From positions 62,001 to 126,000 of the forward strand of contig JAXDDX010000174.1 in the NCBI GenBank assembly GCA_034670405.1: a DNA stretch of 64,000 bases, read 5' to 3'. Every line of letters starts with the position of its first letter. The stretch's first letter is position 1. A program made the translations under genes and the position numbers. The notes under the pieces are model-generated. The model saw only the letters and a list, made by a program, of their open reading frames with translations. It did not search any database and was not told where the DNA came from. Positions 1 to 14,496 of this stretch are shown one piece after another. This stretch comes from Hoplostethus atlanticus. Its lineage: Eukaryota > Chordata > Actinopteri > Trachichthyiformes > Trachichthyidae.

Positions 1-1469
1 CAAGATTCCCTCAAAGTGTGCATCATGTAAGTAGCGTCTCCTGAGGGGTAAAAAGTTGCCAAAATTAATTAAGGTTTTATTCTCTTAATACACCGCGTAA
101 CCACCTGAGGTCTTCACCATCCCTTATCAAGTTCCTTTCATCCTGTTAGCTTTTTTCTGTGATTCACTCAGCAGCCATTTTAGCGCACAACTCAATACAC
201 AAAGGCCATTTTCTGCTTGTATTGCCATCCATTCATCTGTTCAAAGTGTCTGGTTTTAGAAGAGGTTGTGTTCGAGAGTTGTGGATAGATTCGTCTGTGA
301 CTGATACTAAACTGAGGATTTGTGTGGAAACGTCACCCTCTTCCTCTCCTAGTAGTGGTGTTATCAAATAAGGCTCTTTTTGTTCTCTTCCCCTCACCTC
401 CCCCTTTGCTTGTTAAGTAAACTTCATGTTTGCCTCTTTCCCTCTTAAGTGCTCTCTCCTCTTATTTTCAGTTCTTTCGTCACTCATAATTGTTGCCTCC
501 AGATTGTCAACTTGCATGAATTAGCAATTGGGCCAACAAAGCGGATACGGTCAATTGTTGAATATCCTGTCAGAATTTGAGGCAGAAAGTCTGTTCTGGC
601 TGTGATTGCTCATCATCGTCACCCCATCCCTCTGAGGAAGAGGAGCAATGTAATGGTTCCCACAAAAACAGCCTCTGGCCTCAGGAAAGGGATTTGGGTG
701 TCTGGAGACAACAGGGGCCATATGGAGCGGGCTGAGATAGCAAGGCACATGTACAGAATAATGGATGGCGTGTCATGTTTCATGTTGCCGAGAAGCCATC
801 AAGAGACTTGGTTTGGGGAAATCAAAAGACTCACATACAGCAAAAGCGACTGTTGGACCATTTAGCATTTTTTGTTTATTTTTTGCTGTATGAGCCGTGA
901 ACCCAGAGCCCCGGAGCCCTCGATTTTCACTGCTTTGGTTTGTGCTTATTTTTCTCCCAAAGTATTTGCAAGATAAATCAATGATGATCATGGCTAGTTA
1001 CAATATATGTACTGTATCCATGATAGCACAGTTTATTTATGCCCTGGTTGCACCATTTATTTATGGGGATGATTAGGCCATAATCTATCTAAGCAGAAAG
1101 CTTTACAGTCACAATGAACCAACCACCTGTTCTCTGAAAATATGTATTTTCAAATGTACAGGGACAACAAAGTCAATAGGAATAAATAAATACATAGATA
1201 AATATAATATGTATCATTCCTAGAGAATATGGGCTAAATTACATCCTGCAATTTCCTTTTTAAATTTCTAATAAAAATAAAAGAAAATGTCTTTACTGCA
1301 ACAAACATGAACATCATATTCTACATGTACTATCAAATCTAAAGGCAAGCAGGAAAAACAGGATGGACAAAGGATGAAAATCTTTTGTGGGGAAAGTGAA
1401 AACCATTTCTTTCTGTCTCTGTCCAGAGCTTTCCTGCCAGGGGGGCACTGTCTACTTAGTCCCCTGCAG

Positions 1470-1504
1470 CCCCCCCCCCCCACCTCCCCCCCCAACCCCC
1501 CCCC
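1470..1504. repeat. Interrupted poly-C tract
   Basis: Long C runs separated by A and T, able to form i-motif or G-quadruplex structures on the two strands. Confidence 0.9.
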
Positions 1505-2527
1505 TCTCTATGTGCTCTACCTGCATGTGGAATAAGCTGAGCACCTCACCTCTGTTTTTCTCCCAGTGTCAGAACTACACTTAAGTGCTGTTTCCGATAC
1601 CCATGAGTAAGCCCCATAAAAGCTGCCCCATCGCCGCAGCGTTATTGTTTCTTGCGGATGATTGATTGATGGATGAGGGCTGACACTTCAATGAAGCCAT
1701 TTCCACTGGCATCTCTATCCGATGATGTGCAGCGTATATTTTCCATCCACGCCTCATTGCCCGCCTGTGTCATTCCTGGAACTTCATTTACACCATGTTC
1801 CCTGAAGGACCTTTTTTAGCCCCATCTCCCTTTTTCTCTCTCTGGCTCCTCTTTTTATCTCTTCTTTTTTCCATGCCATAAAATAATGCTATTTCTTGTC
1901 GACTCTGGAGGGGCCTGGAATAATTTGCAGGGAATGATAAAACCAAAGGCATGGAGGGGTTATTTACAGGAAGCGTAACACTGACAGGGTCCCACTGTTG
2001 TGCTTTTTTACTGTCAGATGCCAGGTCCACGCTGCGACAGGGCAGGACTGTGATGTGCATTTCCAAAGCACTCACCCTACACCAAATGCACATTTGATCA
2101 TTTACTGTTATCTCTCTGAGCCAAATAGGGACTTCCAGCATTGCAGATTCCACCAAGACGTTATCCAAAGCCTCCCTAAAACATGTTAAAGTATATTAGC
2201 CCAATGATAGTGTGATTGAGGTGCCTTCTCTGAGACAATTGCCTGTTTTTGCTCATATGGGGAGCAGATGGTAAGCAGGCATCAGTGCGGCAGGCTTTCT
2301 GGGATGACAGCCATGAGATTCCCCCTCAGGTGCCATTGGAGCCCCTTTAGAAGGGGAGAGTGATTGGTAGGACATGGCACCTCCTAAGCAACTGCTTTTC
2401 TTAGTTTCCCCCCATCATGTAGCTCTCACCAACCAGCTACCATAGATATGCAATGTGGCCCAGGAAAGGATCCACTGGCCTGGTTTTCTATGTATTTGGC
2501 AGCTTTTTTGGCAGCATTGGTGTAGAT

Positions 2528-2650
2528 AATATATATATATATATAGAGGCATTTTCAGTGTGTATTTAGACTGAAATAGTATATCAAATATTATATATAT
2601 TATATATAAATATTTTATAATAGTATATAAAATATATATTTAGTATATAA
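2528..2650. repeat. AT-rich microsatellite
   Basis: An (AT)n run at about 2529-2545 is followed by repeated TATATA/AAATATT motifs to about 2650. Confidence 0.85.
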
Positions 2651-5430
2651 AATACCCAAAATTGAATTATTCAGGTTTCTGTCTGTCTTTGCTGCACTGT
2701 AGCCTAGACTTGGCTGAGAGTACACGGTTTAGCACCAGGTTAAAATAGAAGTGCATGTATATTGTAACATTTCACAGCAACTCTTTCTTTGTGAAAATGC
2801 ATTTGAATCGCCACTGACAGCATTTCAGCACTCTAAGACAAGGAGGTCGAAACATGTAGTCTTGGAGGAGGGGGGAAAGAGAGAGCATAATGCGTCGTTG
2901 ACTGCATGACGCATTCACTGTAACAATGCGTGTGGGCTCAGTGTACTTGACCTTGCCTGTTGTAGGACATTTTGGTTCATCAGAAAAGATGATTGTTTCC
3001 TTTAACAGATATCAGGAAGACTGTGTCTAAAGGAAACTGACATGGCTCCCTGCATCACTAATGGTTTCCACTTCATTTCTTTTATGGTGACTCGATAGGT
3101 AAGGGAATAGTGTCCCACCCCTGTATTTATACATTAGGCTGGTTTCCCTCCACAGAAATAGGAGAGGAGCGGTGATTGGCCCCCAGAGTGTATTTCTTCC
3201 ATGTCTACACTGGCGTGTCATTCTTTATCAATAATCACCTTGGAGGGAGCACTGCTCTCATTCGAGGGAGACTGACCTCTCTGCTGATGAGGGTACATGG
3301 ATGATGGTCATCCGTTACTACAGTTCATACTAGGCCCTGTGTAATAGCCGTGGATGGGGAGGGTGAGAGGTTTGTGTGCAGCACAGGAGGGTTAGCACCT
3401 TTCCTGTCCATCCTGGGATCAGACTGGGACCACATAGCAGCCCTCCTGGCCCTGTCGCCACTCCAGTAACCCCATCTCAGATCTGTCACTTTCACCACAT
3501 GAGGGGAAAAGAGAAAGTATCCCTATCAAATACATTATAGAAGTAGGGGGTGATATGTTCTTGGCACAACTAAGTGTGTATTTTCCTTTAAACTGCATTC
3601 ATCTGATGTAGGTCATGGGTTGAAACCTTTGTGTAACCAATGGCAGAAAATGTGCATTTGATCTTAGAGTCTGTCATCGGTTTTTCTATGCATACGGTCC
3701 AATTGATTGTGTACTAGACGGACATGTGACTGAATGAGAGGCTGTGGGAAGAAGGGGCGAGGCAGTTACAACCTCTCTTCTGCAAAGCAATAGCCCTCCT
3801 CCTCTAATGCAATGTGACACTGAATACTACACACAGAGAAACAAGTAACCTCAAATTGGGTTATTCTTCCTACCTGCCAGTAATCCAGTTGATAAGCACT
3901 ATACATGTAGATTTCTAGGGAGAAGGGAAATCAGATTACCCCGAGCTGAACTGGGATTTTCAGTCTAAATTGGCTGATGTTCCTTGGGTCTCTCGTTCCA
4001 TCAGGACGAATGAGGGGAAATAAATGATTTGACTTTGGACCAGATAAATAGTCTGCACAACAGCCTGCGTTAAGGTAAAGAAAATAATGCTAGAATTATT
4101 GAGAATGGAATAGAGAGACTTTGATACACCACGTATATACATATATTTAAGTTAAAAATGTATGAAACAGAGTTAAATTGTCTCCTTGGTTCTCAGGCAG
4201 ATAATCTAATCTACAGGCAGCAATTTTGCAGTCGTCCTCCACTCATCAGCCAAAGACAGGTGAGATCGCTCACTTCTAAAATTTGAGCTTTGGAAAGGGT
4301 AACCCCTGCAGTTACACATAAAGTGGGATGATTTAAGAAACTCCAAATTTGTACTTTTACTCAGACCTTTATTGAATGAGGAATAATAATGCTTCATGGA
4401 TGATCTCATGATGGCTATCGGCTTTTTAAATGTTTCTTTTTAACGAGGAAAGGTGGCTGCAGAAGAGGTAAAATGATGTGAGATTGGGATGGATTGCGTT
4501 GCGTGTACATCGATGTGTATTTTTTATGTTGGGGTTACAGAAACATAAAAATGGCCTCTAAAACTCTAAACCCATATGTTTTTATAAAATGCAGTAGTAA
4601 TGGTGCGTTCACTACCCTTGAGAACGCTGTTTAGCCAGAGAACATTGGAATTTGAGGGTTCATGTGGCCCTTGCATCTGTGCACGCGTGACTTGTGTGAA
4701 ACATCTCAGCATGATTTATGTCCTAAACAGCATTTTCTTGCATTGCAAATAGCCAGAGTCTCAGCCTCTCCTCTGCTGTTTTTGTATTTTCTGACATGAC
4801 ACATGAATCCCCGGTGGCCCTGGAAATCAGACAACCCAGGTGCAACACTAATATCCTCCCAGTATCCAAACATTTCCTTTAAAAGTAACTGGCACATTGG
4901 GGCCCATAAATTAGAGCTGAACGCTGCTCAAGATGTCTGGCTTCCAATAAGACCGTACCCAGAGCAATAAACTTTGACATTGCTGCTTGAAAAATGCCTG
5001 CCCTTTTTCATTGTCAAGTGTTACAAATTGATGAAATGAGTTCATCGATGTTCCCTGGTCATTATCTCTCCAGTGGCACTTTGTTTTACAGACAGTGGAA
5101 AAAGGGACAGTGCAGATTAGAAGGCCAGGCACAGTTTATCAAACAAAATCTAATATCATCCATAAGAGAGGAATCTGGAAATCAATACTTCATTACTAAA
5201 TTGTTAGTGGGGATGAAGAGTAATTGTATGAGTTCAGAGATGTGTCTCGGCGGCCGGGGCATAGGAAGTTCAATGTCACCCGGGAAATGATAAGTAAAGG
5301 CACTGATGGGAAGAAACATTTCTGTAATGGGGGGTGCTGGAGGAGGGCAGGGGACTGAGCACAGAACAGACAATAGACACTGGTTTGCCATTGATTGGAC
5401 TTCAGCTATAAAGATAGAATGGTATAAATA

Positions 5431-5434
5431 GAGG

Positions 5435-5467
<33 letters not shown>

Positions 5468-5469
5468 GG
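5431..5469. repeat. (GA)n microsatellite
   Basis: A nearly pure GA run with a few interruptions at its left end. Confidence 0.9.
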
Positions 5470-5545
5470 TGACTATACCTCTGAATTTACCCATCCTTGT
5501 CACCAGTTTCTGTGGTTTGCTTATAGTCTACTTCTGTGGCTACTT

Positions 5546-5582
5546 AGTACATTTGCACCCTGCTCAGTACATTTGCACCCTG
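5546..5582. repeat. 20-bp tandem duplication
   Basis: AGTACATTTGCACCCTG occurs exactly twice with a 20-bp period (5546-5562 and 5566-5582). Confidence 0.85.
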
Positions 5583-8500
5583 ACAGAGATAAAGACAACA
5601 ATAAAACAATTTCTCCAAAAAAGTGCAAAAATGTGCCACCGGCCGCTTAACCACATGCTCTCTCTCCTTGGCGTTAATAAATGTTAATGTATAACTTAGC
5701 TAAATAATCACCATCATCGTTGTGTAGTTTGCACGTCTCGCACTGTTTACATCCGACTATCTGTTAGGCGTGTGATCTTACCAGACCCCCTGGTCCTCCT
5801 CTTTGTTCACGCTGTGTGCGGGGTCGCATCGGTGCATGTGCACATCACCTCCATGCAGCTTGGCACAGCTTCATCACTCTAAAAGCTTGTGTCTGGAGCC
5901 CCCGTGACCTGTTCCCCAGCCTCACCATGTTCACCCATGCAAATCAGAGTGCCTTCAATTTTGAACATTCATAAGCCAAACCTGCAGCTCGCGCTCGGCG
6001 CCAATGGGAGTTTAGTCCGGGCACCACGCAGCTCAATGTGGAAAGGGGCACTTTCATATTTTGAGAAAGGACAAAAAGTGAGGGATAGGTAGTAAAAGAC
6101 ATGGTAATGCAACTCTCTCCTTTTGTTACTTTCACTTTTGTTACTTAATTAGGAGCCACTCGATAGTAATATGTGTTTTTTTTTCCTTCTTCCTTTGATA
6201 AAATGGAATATTGAGTAGAACCAGATTAACCACAATCACACTGAGCAGGGAAATCAGGGGAAATCTATGATCCCATGATTGATTTCACCAATCAAATCCA
6301 CTTCAATCATAAATGCGAGCTGTAGATGAATGGGAGAGTTTTTCTTGAGGCATCTGAAACACGGGGGTAAGACTCAACATTAGGAAGATAGTCTTATATT
6401 CTTATACCTCCCATCTGAGTTGTTGTGTAAATATCCTAAGCCACTGCAAATTCTACAGATGGATTGTTTTGCCAATTAACAAAAACACCAGCTAGCTTAC
6501 ACATCAAAAACTAGCAGTGGGAGTGTTATAACAAGCTGCTTGGATTCAGATACTCTCATTTCCTACCATGTTTGAATGTTCAGCAAGTATACTGCTCCAT
6601 TTTAAAAGAGCCTTTCCACTGTGGTTGACAGAGATAAACATTTTTTTTTTTTTTTTATCGCAGGCTTTGACGTCAGTGAAGTGAAGTTGACAGTCCAGTT
6701 ACAGAGGCCGTTTGCTAATGATTTTTGAGCAGCCCCCAACTGAGTCCTAAATGTCTGCAATATCCATAAACAACTCTATACTGTCCAATTAGGCAGACAG
6801 AGATGTACTGGGCTGTCAGACAGATTTGCATGGCTAAGCACCTGAGATCCAGAGGATGATGAGGGGGATGGTTCACCGGCCAGGGAGAGAATGTGCACAA
6901 TGGATGACTTTCATTACGGCATTACCGCTTTACACACACACTCATCCAATTACTGCCTGGATTAATTGATCATGGTACCTTCCTTTTCCCAGCACCGAAC
7001 CCGTCGCTGGGTTTGGTGTTTTTCTCCGCACTACGCCGACTGCCCGACCTGCCGCTTCCATCCCTTCTGCTCTACAGCTCCTGTCCCGGCTTTACAACTG
7101 GGGGGACATTTTGAGAGGGGGGGGGGTTGTTAGAGGAAGGCGTCGTTGGCCACCACTGTGAGGACGGCCATTTGCAGGATCGCATACATTGGGAATAATT
7201 AGAATTTATGTGTGCTCGTCAATCCCGCCTCCCCCTTCCTCCTCCTCCTCCTCCTCTCCGGGCTGCAGGCCCGTCAGTGGTCAGAGGGGTTCACCGGAGC
7301 ATGACTCATCCCTGAGTGCGTTTGATCAGAATGAATTATGCCTTTTAGATTCATTATGGCACTTTATTTCTCCTCTCTGTCCTCCTCCCTTGTCCATTCA
7401 GCACCAAGAATGAGATGTACTAGACAGGGTACATATTTTATTGTATGCATGCTGTCATGCTCGCACAGTCAGGGATATAAGAGGTAGGAAATGGTGGTTT
7501 GGCCTAACTACCCAATATCGTACATTTTGATCGCAGGTTTTTTTCAACGCTTTCCAAAAGAGATATTGTAGAAAACAACATTTTTACTGCTGTAATTTCT
7601 TGTTTCAGTGCATGGGCCTAAAGTCTGATGGCTCTGGAGAGGTTAGTTGGAGCCATCTCACAGATAATTTGAAAAAAAGCACAACTGGAAGACTTCAAAT
7701 GTGGCATCATAAAACCACTTTAATATGACAAAAATCTAATTGAACTCACGCTGTTTAGTGTACATGACGATGACAAGTGCTAATGGGATCATTTAAGATC
7801 ATTTAAAATACAAACGAGTCTTCACTTTCTGTTCATTAATTACTGCTAATTATGTGAACAGCTACCGTTGTTGGGGCATTTGATGTCTCTGAGTATAGCG
7901 AACATCAGGTCTGGACTGGAAGACGTCCCGTTTCCCTTCTGGATGACTGCTTGATAATGTGTGGCCACGGTGAGATGAATACACACCGTTGTGCTAGACG
8001 GCGTGGCTTCATCCTGTGGACGGCACTAAACCGGATGATGATCTCTTGTACGTTTATCTGCAGGTTGTCTATTTAAAGGAAGTGAGTATTTCAAGCTGCT
8101 TATTTCAAACAGATAAAACCCTTATTGGTTCTTTCGGGTATTGCTGCAGGACTGTGTCGATTTCGCAACCGGACTCCATCCATTTGTCAAAATACGCTTA
8201 ATACAGTGAGGCGTTTGAGATTTCATGAGAATGAGTCCACAACATCATTTGGAGTGAGCAGATTGCATCACCTCATTTCTGCATTTTTAATTGTTTTTTT
8301 CTTTTCTTCCAAGGCCCCCGGTCCCCCCAGGGAGAGAGCCCAGTCTAACAGAAAGGTTAGTACTCTCTGATGCAAGCAAGCTGCTAGATTTCAGATCATG
8401 TCAAGTCTTTCTCTGTTAGCATTTTCTGCATGGTTAATAATGTAGTCACATATCCCCGTTCATTTATGCATGCTACCATTACCTATCGAGACTCGGGAAA

Positions 8501-8840
8501 ATGTGATCTCCAAAATGATTACCATTACCGAGTGGTCAATCTTTTCTTCTTTTTTTTTTTTCAACTGTTGTTTTCGGCCTCTGTTCAGAGCTTCATCAGT
8601 AATCAAGGGTTAATTTCACACCTCACTGGATTGCCTGCCTTAATCTCTATTCAGTGTAATTAAATCTGTCCAATAAAGTGAGCTCTTTTCCTCTTTGTTC
8701 TCTCCCATCTCCTACTCTTTTTTATTGTTTTACACCCTTCACATCTCATCTCCTGAACTACAGGCCATCCAGCCTTTGCTTGACAGGCAGAATCTATCCC
8801 TAAAATTAAAACATTCCTGACCTATCTGAGATGACAAGAC

Positions 8841-8903
8841 TGTGAGAGGGGAAGGAGGGGAGAGAGAGAGAGGGAGAGAGAGAGAGAGAGAGATAGAGAG
8901 AGA
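8841..8903. repeat. GA-rich microsatellite
   Basis: A purine-only stretch dominated by GA, interrupted by GGGG and ATAG. Confidence 0.85.
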
Positions 8904-9000
8904 CTGTGTTTGCTGAGCTTGAGCTTGGTGGGAGAGGAAAAGGGGAAGGGAAAGGAAGCTGACACATCCAGTGTCTATTTTACTTTCTTTTTCTCATTTC

Positions 9001-9165
9001 AGCAGAATGGAATGTGAAGATTTGACCCTGTCAATCAGGCCTAGTGACAAGTTTAATCACGGTGTGCCCTCCACAAAATCATGGCTAAATAGGAATGCAA
9101 ATAATAGAGCGCTGGGGCCTCTTATAAATGGTAATCAAGAGGACTAATCAACTGACAGGTCCACA
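9001..9165. promoter_or_regulatory. Enhancer-like block with PBX/MEIS decamer and octamer
   Basis: CTGTCAATCA at 9028-9037 is the exact complement of the PBX-MEIS consensus TGATTGACAG. An exact POU octamer ATGCAAAT lies at 9095-9102, and there are several TAAT-type cores (TTTAATCA, GGTAATCAAG, ACTAATCAACTGACAGG). Such density over 160 bp resembles known vertebrate developmental enhancers. Conservation was not tested. Confidence 0.35.
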
Positions 9166-10333
9166 GATCTGGTTCGCTCAAGGAGTCACTCAAACTTAGT
9201 TTCCTTTTTTTTTCTTTTCAAGCCCTCTCACACTTTTTTTTGCCCACATTTATATAAGGGAAAATAAAGTTCTTCTTCTTAAACCTGCTCCTATTCTCAG
9301 TTATTTCATTGTCTCTCTCAGTTTGCACGCACATGTAGCATATCAATTACGATTTCCTTTTATGTTCCTGAATATTTATTTTTCGTCTTTTGCCCCTCGG
9401 AGTGGGAGAAGAGAGGTTATATTTAAGCCGTGTAAAAGGTATCTCCCTTTTCAAGTGAGGCCAGCCACCCTATTTCTAAACAATGTAAATGGGTTCTTGC
9501 CAATCCACTCCTCTGTGATCTGCCACAAAAGTCAAAGGCTCCGTGAAGACTTTGAAATGTTGATTTAGTTGAGTGTGGTGACTTCCCTTTGCACCTTTAA
9601 AAATACAACTGATCTAAGTTTTATGTGTGCTTGGAAGTTGTGAAGGTTGCCTCTCTCCCCAATTGTCAAAGATGTCAAAGCTAAATATGAAATTCCACCC
9701 TGCCATGGCTGCATCAGCAGTCAGGGCAATCTCTTTTTTTTTTTTTGAAGTCCACAACATCACAAAAGATGGAACAAAGCCCACCGCACGGCCATGTTTT
9801 TTGGTCTATTGGGCTGGATTCATCACGCTGGATATCATTCCATCAAATCAAGTAATCACAGGGAAAACAACGCTTAGATTTTCATTTTTTTTATTTCCAG
9901 AACACGAGTGGGATTGGTCTCAAGAAATATTCCTTTTGCTCAGTTGCTTTATGATTTACAATGTATAATTCATTTGTTTAGAAACCCTTTATTTAGAAGG
10001 GGTAAATTGGATTTGCCTCGCCATAATTATACATGATTTTAGATGGTTTGGTTTGTCATCGGGAATAAAAGGGGTTATATAGGACGTCAGCTGGATCTAA
10101 CATTTTAAAGACTATCCTTCTCTGCTTGCTAATGATGGTTTACAGGCCAATTCTCTGGGGGCAGTCTGAGTGCTTCCAAGATATCACATCTTCACAGGCA
10201 ATCCACATAACTTAGTCTGGCAATGCCAAAGGGAGGTTTAAAGACAAGCCAAAAGCATGAGTAAGAGATGCGTCAGAAAACGGCACCACACATAAATCTC
10301 GGCAAACTAAACATTACCCTTACAAATCAAATC

Positions 10334-10347
10334 CTCTCCTTCTCCCT

Positions 10348-10393
<46 letters not shown>

Positions 10394-10408
10394 TTCTCTC
10401 ACTCTCTC
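10334..10408. repeat. (CT)n microsatellite
   Basis: CCCT repeats lead into a long CT run with a few interruptions at its right end. Confidence 0.9.
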
Positions 10409-11086
10409 CAGCTCCTCTTAAGTGCAAAAACACTAACCTGGACCTCAGAAATGTTCGCATCATGCACTGATTTATATCTCTGTATTGATTTTGAGCTTAA
10501 GGCTATCTGATGAAACGTGGTTGGCGGGAGAGAGCATAGTGTATATGTTTATTGTGAAGTTGTGCGGCTTCACCATGGTTGCCGATGCCTCTTCTTTATT
10601 CACTGAGGCGTATTGATACTTTGTAACGGCACGCCGAGTACAAATGTCATTATTGATATTCACCCAGTGTTCGATTACAGTCCAGTAGCATTCAGAGAGA
10701 GATGAGCAGGCTCCTGCCTACCTGAGAGGAAGATCAGCATCCAAACAATAGAGCCGCCAAGACCAGGCATCATTAGGCGTCTTAACACCTCACAAGGCAC
10801 TAGGCAGACTGACATCCAACCTATTTGGCCATCAACTGAGATAGCAGCTAGTAGTCTGCAACCTCACTGTGTACTAATGATGGTCTCAGTCTGGCGTGGC
10901 CCTTCACAGGCCTGTACAGTAGAAAATCAATGGCACTTTAAGTTCACTGAATACGTCCACCAGTATTTACCCGCTTGAATCGTGGCATCATTTTGGCAAT
11001 CAACATAAGCATAATTAAGACGGATGTATTTCAGCTTTACGATACAGAATCTGTCACTCTGTCTAGGTTAGCCTACCTGAGAGGTT

Positions 11087-11091
<5 letters not shown>

Positions 11092-11126
<35 letters not shown>
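11092..11126. repeat. (GA)n microsatellite
   Basis: An uninterrupted GA run of about 17 units. Confidence 0.95.
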
Positions 11127-11128
<2 letters not shown>

Positions 11129-11746
11129 TGTGCTCACTAGAGACAAATCTGTGGACAAAGGTACATGTCGGTGTGTAATATGGGGAATTGTCAAAAAAAA
11201 GACACCTCACTAAATGATGTGCATTTAATTTTACGTGTTCTATCATTTGACTGCCAACTGAACTATTTTGTCCATACCCATTAAAATCGAATCGAGGACC
11301 GTGGCAGAGATCGTTTGGCGCTCTGCAGACCATCTACTCAGGATGGTAGGCAGTGGGAGGGTATGAGGGGAAATATAAGGAGGAATGATGCATGGTATTT
11401 ATAGCATCCAGATAACACTGGGTTGGAAATTGACAGGCCCACCTAATGATGCTCCTCAAAGTGGCATGGATGCAGACGAGTGGACCTCTTCAAATGGGAG
11501 GCCAATCCCTGCTGACACAGGGGATAATAGCCCAGCATTGAGTCCATTGTCTGGGCACCCCACACCATGGCATTTGGAACTGAGCGGCCCCTGTTCCTGC
11601 GGACAAATGATGCACACTCTGCCAGGGAATGTCAGCCATCACGCCTCTTAGTCAGCCTATTCACATGAGAGATGATGGCTGAGGCCACCCTCTCTTAACC
11701 CTATTAGTTTATGAATGATTAGCCTGGTAGCACCAAATACGACAAC

Positions 11747-11944
<198 letters not shown>

Positions 11945-12699
11945 ATCTCATACTGTATCTGTGTCCTAATTGAGAATAAAGAAGAAAAAAAAAAATACAC
12001 CACATTCATTATAAACCCACCCACAGCTACCACTGGGACCTCCATTAAGCCCAGTGTTCCTGAGATGCTCTGGTCTTATCTGATTCATCAACAAGACGTT
12101 GGTTGGCATGATTTATCTATGCCACTTACTTGTTTTCATTTTGCCCGGGGGCTGCTGCCAGCGTCGGGGGCTTCTCTTTACAATGTGACAGCTCCATCTC
12201 AAGAGAAAAGACTCCCCATGCAAAAACAGTGCATCAAAACAAATAAGGCCCAAGCCACTTAAGAGACGTGGCTGCGATCAGGACCCATTTTCACAACATG
12301 TCAGCTGAATGATGCAAAGAGCACGCATGGAAGTGCATTACTTCTGTCCTCATACATTTGCATGGAGGTTCGATGCATGACCCTTAAATGTGGATTTGAT
12401 AGCGAATGTAGCCAATTCTATTCTATTATCCATTTATTTGCGCTTTTTGATTTAGAATACAAACTGGAACCCAAAATGATGCACAATGAGTTTTTATTTA
12501 TTATCTGTGTATTTATCTCCACAGGTTTCCATTCCCTCATCTTGATTATTTGTAAAAACTCTCCACCTCCTCCTCTACGTCTCCCTTCCCCTTCCCTGTT
12601 CCCCAAATCTACAGGCAGCGGGACGCTCTTGTACATTAAATAAGAACTGTCACCCTGGGCAACTTGCAGCAATGAAGCATTTATTCTGCCTCACATTTC

Positions 12700-12930
12700 C
12701 TGGCACTTAGAATTATTTCCTTCATGCCTGATAACCAAATTACAATATGGCAGGTCTCCCCGGAGCCACAGGATTGTTAGTGCCAGCTCACAACATACTT
12801 TCAACTGATGTGGCATTTCATGTACAGCTGCCAATCAAAGCCAGCGGAAGGGAGAGATGTAAATGAGGGCGGGCCCGACGGTGTTCAATTACTGCTCTGA
12901 GCTCTGCATAATCCCCCTTCCCACTGGCTG
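12700..12930. promoter_or_regulatory. Enhancer-like unique block in the 3' flank
   Basis: A complex, moderately GC-rich, repeat-free stretch including CAGCTGCCAATCAAAG, TGTAAATGAGG, GTTCAATTACTG and TGCATAATCC. It lacks open frames and stands out from AT-rich surroundings. This is a weak call based on composition only. Confidence 0.2.
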
Positions 12931-14446
12931 ACTGACTGACAGCTCCACATTCCTCCTCATCCCCAGCTTTCTCCCCTAATTTCACTACCTAGGTTTTGCC
13001 TCATACTGGGACATGGAATCAGACATTGGAGGGAATTTCTGTCATTACCATTTCAATTTAGAATAGTTCAGAAATTGTATTATCCAACATCTGAACGACT
13101 GCAAGGGAAGGGCATGTGTATTCAGATAGAAAATGATTTCTTACAACAAACTTTCCACACAAACCAAAATTTGTAGCCGAGGGCTCAGCGCTAAAGAAAG
13201 TCCCCAATTGAATATGAGTGAATATCAATGTCTTTAACTGTTGATAGCAACAAAATTTTCTCCCTTTCTAGTATAAAAGAAAGGGAATTTCGACATCTGA
13301 GTGGGATGAGATACTCTGAGCTGCCTACTCAGCATCAACCTTTGGTAAATACTCAGATTAAGGAGATCTATGAATAAAGCTGGTATCTTTTGCTCTTTCT
13401 GTCATAGAGAAGCCTTTAGACTCCCCCTAATCCCTGTGTTAAAGGTAAGCCAGTTGAATGGCTTAAGCAATGTTTTGCAAGTGACTGGGAAATTCTGCCA
13501 TTAGACCTGCAGGATTCAAAATGAAAAATGTTGTAGAAGAATGTTTTTTTTTTCTATACCACAATGTATCATTGGACATAATTTCATCTTGCTAATTGTT
13601 TTTCCCTCCACACGTTCACCTGTTATCGTCTGCTCTTTCCATTGTCTTCATTTTCTTCATCTTATTTTTTCATCTGTCTGAAACTGGCACTTTTGTTGCA
13701 TTCCAAGAGGTTGATAAATCAATCCATCAAAAAATTCTTTGCGGTGAAACTCAATCAAGAAAGGTCATGTCGGCGGGAAAAGAACAGATTAAATTAGCAT
13801 TGAATTAGACATGGAAAGTGAGCTCTGTCAAAACCATCACTGTGCTCAGCACAATTAGAATATGTTAATTATGCATTTCATTAAGGGGCCTCAGCGCTCT
13901 TTGAATGTGAGATGAAATGTCACTGGTGTAGGCAGCCGAAAAATGGAAGATTGCCAGGCACAACTTTCTTTGTGCAATGTGTGACACCTTCATTAACATC
14001 AGGGATTGCTAGTCTGATTAGACTTTTTGTATTAGTTTAAGCCTTTAGGCTTTCAAATGCTAGGGCTTTTTTCTCCGTTTTGATGTGGCAGCTAAGACCC
14101 TTCTCCATTTCCAAGCAGATATTGTCTAAGGTTCGATTCTTAGTTGAATAGTCTCCAACGTAATGCCATGACACTGGACGTAACATCTCATTGTCTTTGT
14201 GTAGATGACGGCATTTACCATGTCTTTGTTTCATATAATCTCTGGTCACGTTCAGCAATACAAGACTGTATGGCATACCATGGCAACACGAATTCCCATA
14301 CTGCATGCTGATATACAGGCTGCCTTTTTATTGGAGCACATGATGTTGACATAAAAATTGAATGGCTACTGCCATTTTCATCCAAGGTGGAGCTTTGTAA
14401 AATTAATGCTGCCATTTGGATCCACTGTGTTTTCTGGTCAGTTTGG

Positions 14447-14485
<39 letters not shown>

Positions 14486-14496
14486 GTAGGTAGATA
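14447..14496. repeat. (TAGA)n tetranucleotide repeat
   Basis: About 12 TAGA units with two TAGG variants near the right end. Confidence 0.95.

Larger units (their letters stand above)
1..5430. other. Noncoding 3' flank, segment 1
   Basis: No open frame here shows a domain or coding character. Contents are unique AT-rich sequence, a poly-C tract (1470-1504), an AT-rich microsatellite (about 2528-2650) and scattered homeodomain-type cores. I see nothing else I can name. Confidence 0.6.
5470..10333. other. Noncoding 3' flank, segment 2
   Basis: There is no supportable gene. It includes a 20-bp tandem duplication (5546-5582), a poly-T run near 6641-6656, a CCT-rich stretch (about 7226-7260), a G-run near 7108-7118, a GA tract (8841-8903) and the enhancer-like block at 9.0 kb. 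A short poly-T interrupted frame near 9.6-9.97 kb has no recognisable domain. Confidence 0.6.

Noticed and set aside
14131-14145. GGTTCGATTC B-box-like match
   Set aside because: No A-box at the proper distance and no cloverleaf on either strand.
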